Part shown: piece by piece, positions 17,298 through 28,000 of the stretch
How positions within the stretch are numbered: the stretch's first letter is position 1
Layout of the letters: the number at the start of each line of letters is the position of its first letter
Assembly (NCBI RefSeq): GCF_963676815.1
Contig: NZ_OY781365.1
Coordinates: 806,001 to 870,000 of the forward strand
Length of the DNA stretch: 64,000 nt
Reading direction: 5' to 3'
Origin: an uncultured Draconibacterium sp.
GTDB taxonomy: Bacteria > Bacteroidota > Bacteroidia > Bacteroidales > Prolixibacteraceae
Made by a program: the position numbers and the translations under genes
The notes under the pieces: generated by a model
What the model saw: only the letters and a program-made list of their open reading frames with translations
The model's database searches: none
What the model was told of the DNA's origin: nothing

Positions 17298-17813
17298 TTA
17301 AGAATAAGCAAGTATGTGCGCATAAATTACAGTCGATCCAACGAATTTAAATCCGCGCGATTTAAGGTCCTTTGATATCTCATCCGAAAGTTCGGTTTTG
17401 GCCGGCAATTCACCAATACTTTCAAACGAATTTTGAATTGGTTTATAATCCACAAATTTCCAAATGTAGCTATCGAAGGTGCCGAACTCTTTTTGTACCT
17501 CGAGAAAACGTTGCGCGTTATTTACACACGCCCTTATCTTTTGCTGGTTGCGAATAATCGATTTATCCTGAATAAGCTCCTGAATTTTATCTTCGGAATA
17601 CGCTGCTACTTTTTGCGGATTAAAATGATCGAATGCTTTACGAAAATTCTCGCGTTTGTTCAGCACAATCTGCCAACTTAATCCGGCCTGGAATCCTTCA
17701 AGTACAAAGAATTCGAATAACTTATTATCGTCGTGAAGCGGCACTCCCCACTCTTCATCATGATATTTGATCATCAACTCGTTTTTTGTTCCCCAATCGC
17801 AACGTTTACACAT
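17298..17813 (-). pseudogene. tag: Native tag, 5' part, truncated by the element
   Basis: 171 codons. The first 166 (to His in VIYAH) are the chromosomal tag gene; the last five and the TAA come from the element's attP arm. MCKRCDW, YHDEEWGVP and LEGFQAGLSW are intact, but the NDHL...C block holding two zinc ligands is lost to 937-999, so the product is probably unstable or inactive. With the remnant rejoined, the gene would encode 186 residues. It keeps its own upstream region and diverges from the TPR gene at 17951. GC is visibly higher than in the element copy. Confidence 0.93.
17314..17315. other. attR crossover (chromosome/element junction)
   Basis: On the minus strand the tag side reads TTTATGCGCAC and the element side reads ACTTGCTTATTCTTAA, with AT between them. 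Together with attL this predicts attB as TATGCGCAC-AT-GCAGGCC and attP as AATACGCTTAT-AT-ACTTGCTTATT. The attP arms show partial dyad symmetry (ATACGC/ATAAGC), as expected for a serine integrase site. Confidence 0.7.
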
Positions 17814-17950
17814 AATTTTAGATTTAAGTGGCTATTCGTTAAAAAACCTAACAAGGTATTACTTGCAACTATGAAAATACTATTTTTGTTTGTTTAGTAA
17901 AACAGGATGAAGTATCCCTGACAATAAAAGGGTGCGAAAGAATTAAATAC

Positions 17951-19927
17951 ATGAAGAAAATTACCATACTTTTTGCAATCTTGTTGTCGATGAGTTTCCT
18001 GGCCGAGGCGCAATTGAACATCAACCATTTTATCAGGGTTGGCCGTACGCGCATATCAATTGGCAATTACACGGGGGCAATCGAATACTTTAATATTGTA
18101 ATTGAATTTAAACCTTATTTAGCCGAAGCATATCTGTATCGCGGAACTGCCAAACATTCGTTGGAAGATTACCGCGGTGCCATTGAAGATTACAACAAGG
18201 CAATTGAGATAAAACCCTATTATCCGCGTGCTTACAACAACCGCGGAATGGCATACCACAACCTCAGGCTGTACAAACGTGCCATCGAGGATTACGACCG
18301 CGCACTGGAATTTGATCCTAGTGATGAATCGATATACAACAACCGCGGGATTGCAAAACTGGCCTTAAAAGATTTGGAAGGTGCCATTGATGATTATGAT
18401 AAGGCGCTGGAGGTAAATCCAAAATCGACACATGCGTTGATGAACCGAAGCAATGCAAAAATTGTAAGCGGCGATATTAAAGGAGCCATCAGCGATTTGA
18501 ACCAGGTAATTATAATCAGGCCACATTATGCAGCTGCCTACCTAAACCGTGGACTGGCGCGTTTTGAGTTGGAGGATTATGCATCGGCACTGCGCGATTA
18601 CGACCAAAGCATAAAGTTTGATGCCACAAATGCGCTGGCTTTTAACAACCGTGGTATTGTAAAACACAAACTGGAGGATTACGAAAGTGCCATTATGGAT
18701 TACGACATGGCCATACAATTGAATCCGGAAATGGCCAGTGCCTACTTCAACCGCGCTATGGCCCGCGAAATATTAAACCGCCCCGGTTACGAGCAGGACT
18801 ACCAAATTGCCGGTCGCCTTAATCCACAGTTTGACTTAAGCCAGCGACGAATTGATGCCGAACAATTGGCACAACAGCAGCAGCAGCAGCAAAAACAACA
18901 GCAGAATTCATCATCATCGCAAAATAATAACCAGCAAAATTCGCAGGCAAATCAGCAGGCACTGGCGCAAAATAACCAGCAACAATCGTCGCAGCAAAAT
19001 AATACCACCGTTGACGATGAGAAAGCCGAGGAGCAAAAACGCAAAGAAGAACTGGAAGCTGAAAAACGCCGGCGCCGCATGCGTATGGATTTAGTTATTG
19101 AAGACACACGCGACATTCCCGAAGAAGCAGAAGAAGTTGACGATGGCCGTATTCAGAATAAAAACATTGTTATTGATTTACAACCCATGTTCCTGATCAC
19201 AGCTTTCGAAAAAAATGCGGTTGATTACGAGCGTTTCCAATATTATAATATTGTAGTTGATGATTTAAATGCCGAGAACAACTACAACCCTTTACTCTCT
19301 ATTTCGAATAAGCCGGTAACTACTTACCAGTCGGTTTTCGAGAACTTTATTTTGTTCTTTAATGAAAAGATTGCGGTGCAGGAAAATGCACATAACTATT
19401 TAAACCGTGGAATTTTTTACAGTCTTACGGGCAATTACAACAGTGCTTTTGCCGACCTCGATAAAGCGATTGAGATGGATGAAAAAACATCGCTTGCCTA
19501 TTTTACAAGGGCCAACACACGTTATAAACTTAAGGAACAGGTGGAACTTTTGGCCGGAGTTGGATCAACAAATTCGCTGACATTAAACGAAGGTAAAATT
19601 AACGACAACAGCAACGAAAAACCATCGACAGTTGAATACCAGGATATTCTCGACGATTATGCAGTGACGCTGTTTCTAGATCCCGATTTCTTTTTTGGCT
19701 ACTACAACCGTGCGTTTATAAAACTGCGCCTGGGCGAGTACCGAAGTGCGGTGGAAGACTTAAATCGTGCCATCGATTTGGAGCCGGAGTTTGCAGAAGC
19801 GTACTTTAACCGCGGACTTACAAAAATTTACCTCGACGATATTGAAGGCGGTGCACTGGATTTAAGCCGCGCCGGTGAGCTTGGCATCGACGGAGCTTAC
19901 AACATTATTAAAAGGTATTGCAACTAG
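17951..19927 (+). CDS. Secreted TPR-repeat protein
   Basis: 658 residues with a cleavable-looking signal peptide (MKKITILFAILLSMSFLAEA). The first block, about residues 25-285, is eight tandem tetratricopeptide repeats with the A-Y-N-R-G and A-I-x-D-Y-D-K-A-I signatures. A linker at about 300-355 is Gln/Asn-rich (CAG/CAA runs), followed by a Lys/Glu/Arg-rich stretch. A second TPR block occupies about 480-650 with an insertion of some 35 residues. TPR arrays mediate protein-protein contacts; the location would be the periplasm or outer membrane side. It is transcribed away from tag. No specific partner can be named. Confidence 0.88.
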   Translation: MKKITILFAILLSMSFLAEAQLNINHFIRVGRTRISIGNYTGAIEYFNIVIEFKPYLAEAYLYRGTAKHSLEDYRGAIEDYNKAIEIKPYYPRAYNNRGMAYHNLRLYKRAIEDYDRALEFDPSDESIYNNRGIAKLALKDLEGAIDDYDKALEVNPKSTHALMNRSNAKIVSGDIKGAISDLNQVIIIRPHYAAAYLNRGLARFELEDYASALRDYDQSIKFDATNALAFNNRGIVKHKLEDYESAIMDYDMAIQLNPEMASAYFNRAMAREILNRPGYEQDYQIAGRLNPQFDLSQRRIDAEQLAQQQQQQQKQQQNSSSSQNNNQQNSQANQQALAQNNQQQSSQQNNTTVDDEKAEEQKRKEELEAEKRRRRMRMDLVIEDTRDIPEEAEEVDDGRIQNKNIVIDLQPMFLITAFEKNAVDYERFQYYNIVVDDLNAENNYNPLLSISNKPVTTYQSVFENFILFFNEKIAVQENAHNYLNRGIFYSLTGNYNSAFADLDKAIEMDEKTSLAYFTRANTRYKLKEQVELLAGVGSTNSLTLNEGKINDNSNEKPSTVEYQDILDDYAVTLFLDPDFFFGYYNRAFIKLRLGEYRSAVEDLNRAIDLEPEFAEAYFNRGLTKIYLDDIEGGALDLSRAGELGIDGAYNIIKRYCN

Positions 19928-20280
19928 AGATTTAAAAGATCGTGGGGATTGATGGAAGATTGATGGAGATTGGATATTGCAAAACTGATAAATTGAAAAA
20001 TTGTAGTTCTTAACGTTCTAAATTTTCCTCTGTGTAACTCCGTGATTTCTCTGTGTAACTCTGTGGTTAAGTTTTAAATATTGCCAAACTGTCAAGTTGC
20101 AAAACGGATAAGCAGCGTTACTGAATCTTGCATTCTGGATGCAAAACTTTCCCTTCTTGTAACTCGCAACTCGTAGCTAGTAACTCTTAACTGATTGTCT
20201 CAACTTTCTACTTTTGCTTTGCATTTTTTACCTTTTACTTTTTACTTTTGCCTTGTTACTTTATACTTTTTACTTGAATT
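19928..20280. repeat. Intergenic region with short direct repeats before rarA
   Basis: 353 bases without a gene. Positions ~20030-20072 contain an imperfect direct repeat (TCTGTGTAACTCCGTG, then TCTGTGTAACTCTGTG). Positions ~20205-20275 on the plus strand are almost pure pyrimidine plus A, built from repeats of CTTTTTA and TACTTTT, ending just before the rarA ATG. Low-complexity spacers of this kind are frequent in some Bacteroidota genomes. No promoter could be singled out within it. Confidence 0.6.
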
Positions 20281-21549
20281 ATGAATCAGCCACTCGCAGA
20301 ACGCTTACGACCAAAAACTTTAGACGACTACATCGGGCAGGAACACCTTGTTGGCAAAGGTGCCGTTTTGCGCAAGCTGATCGATTCGGGCAAAATAACT
20401 TCACTCATTTTATGGGGACCTCCGGGAGTGGGAAAAACTACCCTGGCCCGTATTATTGCCAACACGCTCGACCGGCCATTTTTTACGCTCAGTGCCATTA
20501 ACTCCGGCGTAAAAGATATTCGCGATGTGATTGACAAAGCCAAAAAACAACAATTTTTCAGTCGCCCAAACCCGATATTGTTTATCGATGAAATTCATCG
20601 GTTTAGTAAATCGCAGCAAGATTCGTTGTTGGGAGCTGTTGAAGATGGTACTATTACTCTCATCGGCGCAACCACTGAAAATCCTTCATTCGAAGTGATC
20701 TCTCCCCTGCTCTCGCGCTGCCAGGTTTATATTCTGGAGCATTTGGATAAAGCTGCATTGCTAAAGATCATTAAACAAGCGGCTAAAAAAGATACCGTAC
20801 TTAAGGAGAAAAAGATAACACTGCGCGAAGATGCTGCCATATTGCGCTACTCGGGTGGCGATGCCCGAAAATTGCTGAATGTATTAGAGCTGGTTACACT
20901 TGGCGAAGACGGAGATAACATTGTTATTACGGATAAAAAAGTTACTGACAAGCTGCAGAAGAACCTTTCGATTTACGATAAGAAAGGCGAAATGCACTAC
21001 GATATTATTTCGGCATTTATAAAAAGTATCCGTGGTGGCGATCCGGATGCAGCAGTGTACTGGCTGGCACGCATGTTGGAAGGTGGCGAAGACATTAAAT
21101 TTATTGCCCGCCGCTTGCTTATACTGGCTGCCGAAGATGTTGGGTTGGCCAATCCGAATGCCTTGTTGCTGGCACAAAGTACATTCGACGCAGTTCATAA
21201 AATCGGGCCGCCCGAATCGCGCATTATTTTATCGGAATGTACCATTTACCTGGCTACCTCGCCAAAAAGTAATTCGGCCTACGAAGCTATCGACAATGCC
21301 ATTGCGCTGGTAAAACAAACCGGCGATTTACCGGTGCCGCTGCACATCCGAAATGCACCTACCAAGCTGATGAAAGAAATTGGCTACGGCAAGGATTACA
21401 AATACGCCCACTCCTACGATGGTAATTTTGTAGAACAGGATTTCCTACCCAAAGAGATTAAAAACAACCGCATTTACCAGCCGCAAAACAACGCATCTGA
21501 AGTAAAGATTCTGGAGCGTCTGAAAAAGTGGTGGGGGAAACGGTTTTAG
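20281..21549 (+). CDS. rarA: Replication-associated recombination protein A (RarA/MgsA)
   Basis: 422 residues, normal for the family. AAA+ domain: Walker A GPPGVGKTTL near residue 45, Walker B LFIDEIHRF near 100, sensor-1 region LIGATTENPSFE near 125, arginine finger in LLSRCQVY. The C-terminal clamp-loader-like and MgsA tetramerisation domain begins near 235 (GGDPDAAVYWLARM, AAEDVGLANP). It binds SSB and single-stranded DNA and acts at stalled replication forks. It starts directly after a pyrimidine-rich leader. Confidence 0.96.
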   Translation: MNQPLAERLRPKTLDDYIGQEHLVGKGAVLRKLIDSGKITSLILWGPPGVGKTTLARIIANTLDRPFFTLSAINSGVKDIRDVIDKAKKQQFFSRPNPILFIDEIHRFSKSQQDSLLGAVEDGTITLIGATTENPSFEVISPLLSRCQVYILEHLDKAALLKIIKQAAKKDTVLKEKKITLREDAAILRYSGGDARKLLNVLELVTLGEDGDNIVITDKKVTDKLQKNLSIYDKKGEMHYDIISAFIKSIRGGDPDAAVYWLARMLEGGEDIKFIARRLLILAAEDVGLANPNALLLAQSTFDAVHKIGPPESRIILSECTIYLATSPKSNSAYEAIDNAIALVKQTGDLPVPLHIRNAPTKLMKEIGYGKDYKYAHSYDGNFVEQDFLPKEIKNNRIYQPQNNASEVKILERLKKWWGKRF

Positions 21550-21643
21550 TTTTCAGTTGAAATAAGTTGTCTCTTCGAACGAGGAACGACTGAGCAATCT
21601 GTCTTTTCACTAAAAATGATTATAAATCGGCAACAGGTACTGG

Positions 21644-21908
21644 TAAAAATTTAAGCCAAAACGTTCATTCGATGGGTTTAAACATTTGTTTAAAGGCCAA
21701 CTCTCAATTGGTGGAGGCATAAACAAACGTTTAAAGCCCAAACAACCGCGGGGAATGGTTTAAAGGTTTGTTTAAACGTCAAAGATTCCACGGGTGGGAC
21801 ATAAACATACTTTTAAACGCCAACTTTTCCAGCGCTGGGACATAAACTTTTGTTTAAAGCTCAATCCTCCGAAAAGCTGGATTTAAACTGTTGTTTATTG
21901 GATAAAAC
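21644..21908. repeat. Degenerate tandem ~40 bp repeats between rarA and the TSP3 gene
   Basis: About six units begin near 21677, 21720, 21759, 21802, 21843 and 21882, with a worn unit before them. Each opens with a TTTAAAC-type block (TAAACnnnTGTTTAAA, itself nearly palindromic), continues GCCCAA or GCTCAA, and then carries a short GC-rich inverted repeat that differs between units (CCGCGG, CCACGGGTGG, CCAGCGCTGG). No reading frame crosses them. They are too degenerate and too closely spaced for a CRISPR array. Confidence 0.75.
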
Positions 21909-21957
21909 AATTCGTACACTTATAAAAACAGATACTATTTACCGGAATATATACAAC

Positions 21958-21992
21958 AAAAAGGCCATTAGCACAATTGCTAACGGCCTTTT
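21958..21992. terminator. Bidirectional intrinsic terminator
   Basis: AAAAAGGCCATTAGC pairs with GCTAACGGCCTTTT around the loop ACAATT, with one A:C mismatch. It lies 28 bases after the stop of the minus-strand TSP3 gene and would also stop plus-strand transcription from rarA. Confidence 0.88.
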
Positions 21993-22019
21993 GTATTATA
22001 CAAAATGTGAGGAAATGTA

Positions 22020-25000
22020 TTAATGTTTACTTACTTTTCCAACAATCAGGTTTTTGGTTCCTGTTATCCGGTAGCTGTATATTCCCGGGGTCCACTTATC
22101 GGTTTCAACCGAGTGAATATTTTCGCCATTAACCAGCGAAACTTTTTCAGAAAGCATCAATCGTCCCAATACATCGTAAACCTCAAGCTGCATTTCGTCG
22201 GCTTGCTGCGAAGTAATTTCGAAAGAAAGGCTATTATTAAAAGGATTAGGATAAGCAATGCAATTTAGCCCCTTGCCATTTTTGATATTTATTGCACCGG
22301 TTATTTCGCACACATCACCCACTCCATCACCATCGGCATCGGCCTGGTCGGCATTTGCAATGTACGGGCAGTTATCAACATCGTTTAATACGCCGTCACC
22401 ATCAATATCATTGTCGCTGGCATCGCCCTCTCCGTCGCCATCGGTATCATCTTGTACCGGGTTTGCGATGTACGGACTGTTGTCATTGTCGTTCATAATT
22501 CCATCGTCATCAATGTCATCGTCACAGGCATCACCTTCGCCATCGTTATCGGTATCTGTTTGGTCGGTATTAACAGTGTACAGACAATTATCGATACTAT
22601 TCAGCACACCATCGCCATCAATATCGCCATCGCAGGCATCGCCGTTTCCGTCGCCATCCGTATCTTCCTGACCGGCATTTGGTGTTACCGGGCAGTTATC
22701 GATATCGTTGTTTACGCCATCACCGTCAATATCATCGTCACAGATATCTCCAATTCCATCGGCATCAAAATCGTTCTGGTACGGGTTATAGTACTCAGGA
22801 CAATTATCGTAAATATCGGCAATCTCATCACCGTCGTTATCCGTGTCGCATACATCGCCGATACCATCCCGGTCTTTATCCATTTGATCGGGATTTGAAG
22901 TAGTGGGGCAATTGTCGCTGTTATCAGGCACTCCATCACCATCGTAATCATTTTCGCAGGCATCGCCAATTCCATTGTTGTCAACATCAAGTTGGTCGGC
23001 ATTGGCAAAATACATGCAATTATCAATATCGTTATTCACTCCATCGCCATCGATATCCGTATCACAAACATCACCTATTCCGTCGCCATCAGTATCCAAT
23101 TGATTTTGGTTTGCTGTTAACGGACAATTGTCGTTATCGTTCAGAATACCGTCACCATCGATATCGTCGTCGCACAAATCGCCAATGCCGTCTCCATCGG
23201 TATCAAGTTGTTCGCTATTCGACATGTAAACGCAGTTGTCCATATCGTTGGAAATTTCGTCGCCATCAATGTCGTCGTCGCAAACATCGCCAACTCCATC
23301 GTTATCGGTATCCAATTGATTAGTGTTGGCAACCAAGGGGCAATTATCCATCGAATTTGGAATACCATCGCCATCCGAGTCGTTTTCGCAAACATCGCCA
23401 ATTCCATCGCCATCGGTATCGGTTTGTGAGGCATTCGGTACATACATACAGTTATCGCTTGCGTTTGCAATTCCGTCGCCATCAAGGTCGTTATCACAAA
23501 CGTCGCCAATTCCGTCGTTATCGGTATCCGTCTGGTCAACGTTTGTCGTTTCGGGGCAGTTATCGTCATTATTCAGAATACCGTCGCCATCAATGTCATC
23601 GTCGCATACATCGCCTGTTCCGTCGTTATCCATATCGGCCTGATCAGCGTTGGCAACATACGGACAGTTATCTTCATCGTTCAGAATCAGATCGCCGTCG
23701 ATATCGTCATCGCAGGCATCGCCAATTCCATCGCCGTCAATATCCGATTGATCAGCGTTGGCCACGTAAAGGCAATTATCTTCATCATTCAGAATGGTAT
23801 CATCGTCAATATCATCATCGCAAACATCGCCCACTCCATCGTTATCGGTATCCTTCTGATCGGGATTGGCAATATAAATACAGTTATCCGCATCGTCTTC
23901 AATTCCGTCGTTATCGGTATCAAAATCGCAGACATCGCCTTCGCCATCGTTATCAAAGTCTGCCTGATCCGGATTAGCTGTTGTCGGGCAATTATCTATT
24001 TCATTCAGAATTCCATCGCCATCAATATCGTCGTCGCAAACATCGCCAATTCCATCGCCGTCGGCATCTTCCTGTTCCGGATTGCTTATCAACAAACAGT
24101 TATCTTCCGCGTCAAGAATACCATCGCCGTCAGAATCTTTCTCGCTATCGTTTAGAAATTCATTAACGTTTCCTACTTCAAAACCCCATGTAGTGGTATC
24201 CGTGTTTACATTTCCGTATAAATCGCTAATACCTGATACCTGCATTACAAGAAAATTGCTGCTGTCGACATCAGTAAAAGCAGAGTTAAATATAAGCCTG
24301 TTATCATAACATCCCCATTGGATATCTACCGGAGTATTATTTTTACTTTGGTTGAAGAACTGAATATTGTCGCTGTTAATCAGGCTACAGTCAATTTCTT
24401 CATCAAATCGCACATATATATAATTACCCGGCTCTAATACTCCCGATACTGGCCGTGGTAATCCGTCAACTTCAGGAGCTGTTCTGTCAACAAGAATGTT
24501 AAGACTGTTGGAGTAATTCTCAACTCCATCATTTTCTGCCGCCACTCTAAACAAATAATCGTCGTCACCAATTTCTGCAAGTGAAATATCCATTAATGTA
24601 GTTTCCGGATTCAAAATAGCTGCGTCGTGTTCTTCCAGCGTCTTCCATATTGTAGATCCAACCTCGCAAGCCTGTATGGAAAAATTTTCGATGGTTGTTA
24701 AATCGTAGTCCGATAAATTTAAGGTAAGCATATCTGCCGTCACAACTTCATTGGCAGACGAAATAGTTACATCGCTGCAAATTGTTGGATAATACACATT
24801 CAGATATACCTCGTCAGAAATGGAACCGTCGCAACCTGATTCAAGAACAAAACGAAGTCCGGAATAAGATTTTGCTTCGGGGCCTATAGCAACAGTTACA
24901 GTCGCTTCAGTTGACGAGAATGCCGGTATTGAAAACGCAATGGCATCGTCGCCGCCAACTACATAACCGCCAATGGTAACAATGGCACCTCCCGGATTGC

Positions 25001-28000
25001 TGGTTGCATCGAATACGAGGTTGTAGGTCTGGTCTTCGTTGCTGTCGCTGTTGTTTGTCATTTTAAGTTTAAACACTGCTTTCTCGGTATCGTTTTCAAG
25101 CGTTTGAGTTTCGGAATCGATTACGCTAAGATCGAGGCTTTCGCGGTGCTGCGTATTCTCTTCGTAAGGACAACTTGATCGACCGGCTACTGTATTAAAA
25201 ACAGGAGTTCCGTAAACCGGATCGGTTAACACATCAACACTAAAATAGTCGCCGGCATCGTCGTCTTCCAAAACAAAACCTGTTTTAGTTGTTGTTGAGC
25301 TGGTGCCTGAATAAGCAAATCCCACATCGATTTTAACAGCAATACTCCCCCCAAGAGTTGATCCCGATCCGCCAACTTCAAATCCGGCCTCCAAACCTAG
25401 TTCCGTTTCTACTGCGAGGTTTGTTTCCCAGCTCATTGTTCTGGATCTCACATTTTCTGTAGAACTTTCATAAACAACTCCTCCGTTTATCGAAATATTT
25501 TCGTTGAAGTCGGCCTGCTCCATATTATCGTGGTTTAGTTCCACAATTTGCTCCCAGCTATCGGCCTGTGTTTTATAATAGAATTTTAGTGAGTCGGTTT
25601 CGCTTAATTCCGACATTTCTTTTAATTGAGGAATAACTGTTTTTTTGATATGGTCTTCGGTGTACATAAAGGTTGTTGCAAATCCATTAGGAGCAACAAT
25701 CAGGTTTTGCGATTTGTTAATGGAACAATCGTCGGAATTAAATTCAATAATATCGCTTAGCGCATAAATCAGGTTCATGGCTCCACCAACATAAACATCG
25801 GCATCAGCACCTACAAAGTCATCGCTTGATGAAGTTCCGAACGATTCTGTAGTTGTTAAAACGTAAGATAATTCGTCATTATTGGCCGTATAAGATTCAA
25901 CTGTGGTAGATGAACTTATTTCTCCATAAACTTCTTGTTCAACAAAAACAAACTGTCCGGCTTCGTACTTTGCTCCTAATTTAAGCTTTGCATAAGCATT
26001 AACTGTACCCGTAAGAGATCCGGATATCGCGAATGAATTTTCAATCGAAGTTCCTTTTTCAAAATAGCTATAACTGCCGTCTCCAGGTGGATCGTGCAGA
26101 ATAAGGAATGGAATATCGGGCGTAACGGTTGTAAATGTTTGTTCGCGGGGTTTGCTTCCAACTACCAGCACGTCGATTGATTTTGATACCACATTATTTC
26201 CAACATAAGCTGTTGCAGTTAATTTTTTCAGATAATCACCATCAGTTACTTTCGGCTCACCAGGTAATATTCTTAATGTATCCGATCCGTTACTGATATA
26301 TACGGTATCGGCAATAAAATCATCGCTACTTGTGGTTATATTTTGTGTAACTACAATATAGCCTTCGTCAACAATACATTCCTGGCTGTTAAACACTTCG
26401 TTTACATTAAAGATAATGTCTGTACTGTCGGCTTGTTCCATAATGTACATTTCAGACGGGCAGGAACTAAACTCAGCATCGGGCAAAATTTCAAGTGTTG
26501 GAGGGAATTTATAGACAAAGTCAAGAACCGAATCCTGCGAAGTTATATCTACAGTATCGGGTTGCGTAAAATAATCTAAAATATCCTGTTCTGTCACAAA
26601 ATCATCATCAATGGTTTCGAAGGAAGCTATAGAAATCTCATACGCCCTGGCCGGAAGTGATATAGAATAGGCTCCCGAATTATCGGTTTCTACCGATGTA
26701 TTGAAACATCCGTCAAGAGCAGTGATATTTAGTTTGGCCGTTCCGATGTAGGTACTGCAACTGGCCGAGAAATATCCTTCGAGTTTAAATTCAGTGGTAT
26801 CTAAAAAGTTTATTCCTGAGGTGTCGTTAGCAATATCAATATTAATGAAAGGAGGGCTAAACAAATGCGTATCTAAATCCGGAGTTAGTTTATATTTCCC
26901 GGCACTTGGCACTGTCATCAAAAAATCGCCATTTTTATCTGTTACCACAGAATAGTCAATATCGTCGCGTAATATTGAAACTCCTTCCATCGGACAACTG
27001 CTTCCATCTGGTGTTCGTTGCGAAACGTTTCCGTATATGGCAAGCGCTGTAGTATCTTTAAAGTTTTTTCCTTCTGCATAATTCGAATTGACCTCATCTG
27101 TTAATCGGATATCACGAATCTTTTCCGGGTCAAATCCATGATCTTCCATTACCGGATAAACAGTAAATGATGACCCGGTGTTGTAAAAAATATTGCTGAT
27201 TTTATACGATCCATCATCGGTATTATAAACTCCATAATAGATTGAGGTCGTATCTGATTCAACTTCATCCTGCCGTTTAGCGATAATTTGCAGGTCTCCC
27301 TTTATCGGTACTCCGGTAGTAGTTGTAATGCTTCCTGCGATATACCCGTTCGGAGTGGATCTTCCATAAGTATAATCAACATTATTGACTTCTCCGTCAC
27401 TATTTTTTACAACTATTTTGTACTTGTAATTATATCCTGAAACTATATTTTCGCCATCGGAATAAGATTTAGAGTCGAGCACATCAATATTTTTAGAGGC
27501 GAGCTCCTGAGTACCATTGTAATTGTACCTGTAGATTGTAATACTGGATACATCGTCACATAAAATTTCATCCCATTCAAGCTTTATGGCGTTACTCTCT
27601 GAAGTTGAACGGAAATTTAAATCGTAACAAATTCCCTGCTCAATATCATCTTCATCGGCGGAAGTATACGAATCGTCAAAATCCCAAATGTGCTTTACAT
27701 ATTTGCTCCCATCGTATAATACATTCAGGTTATAATCGATAATATCTCCTTCCGATAAATCTTCGTGGTAAAAATAATAGTAGTTTGTATCAATATCTAT
27801 CGTATTTTCAGGAGTAAGCAGGGCAAGCCATTGGTCGCCCGAAGCAATTGTCTTAAATACTCTAACTTTTGCATAATCCATTGCCCTGTGCATGGGGTCG
27901 TAAACCGTTATTTTAACTTTTTCGGAATAACATTTTGAGCATGAAGTAATATATGCCAGGGGATATCCCATAGTTATAATCCCAGTATTAGTTCCCCCTG

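Larger units (their letters stand above)
998..17315. mobile_element. Serine-integrase prophage remnant integrated in tag (~16.3 kb)
   Basis: The interval is bounded by two halves of one tag gene. It contains a large serine recombinase at its right end, phage tail genes at its left end, and a spare tag gene next to attL. Almost all of its genes run on the minus strand, and it is visibly more AT-rich than the flanking chromosome. Head, portal, terminase and replication genes are missing, and an IS3 element without matching target duplications sits between the tail genes and the accessory operon, so an internal deletion is likely. The tail genes use TGA as a sense codon. It is probably unable to form particles, but integrase and att sites look intact. 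Confidence 0.85.

Noticed and set aside
21644..21908. CRISPR array
   Set aside because: Units are degenerate throughout and there are no unique spacers or cas genes.
22297..24150. CRISPR-like periodicity
   Set aside because: The 108-base period is an in-frame protein repeat with synonymous drift, not identical repeats with unique spacers.
22258..24309. Several long plus-strand ORFs opposite the TSP3 repeats
   Set aside because: They are shadows created by the periodic Asp-codon repeats on the minus strand and have Ser/Pro- or Arg/His-rich nonsense composition.
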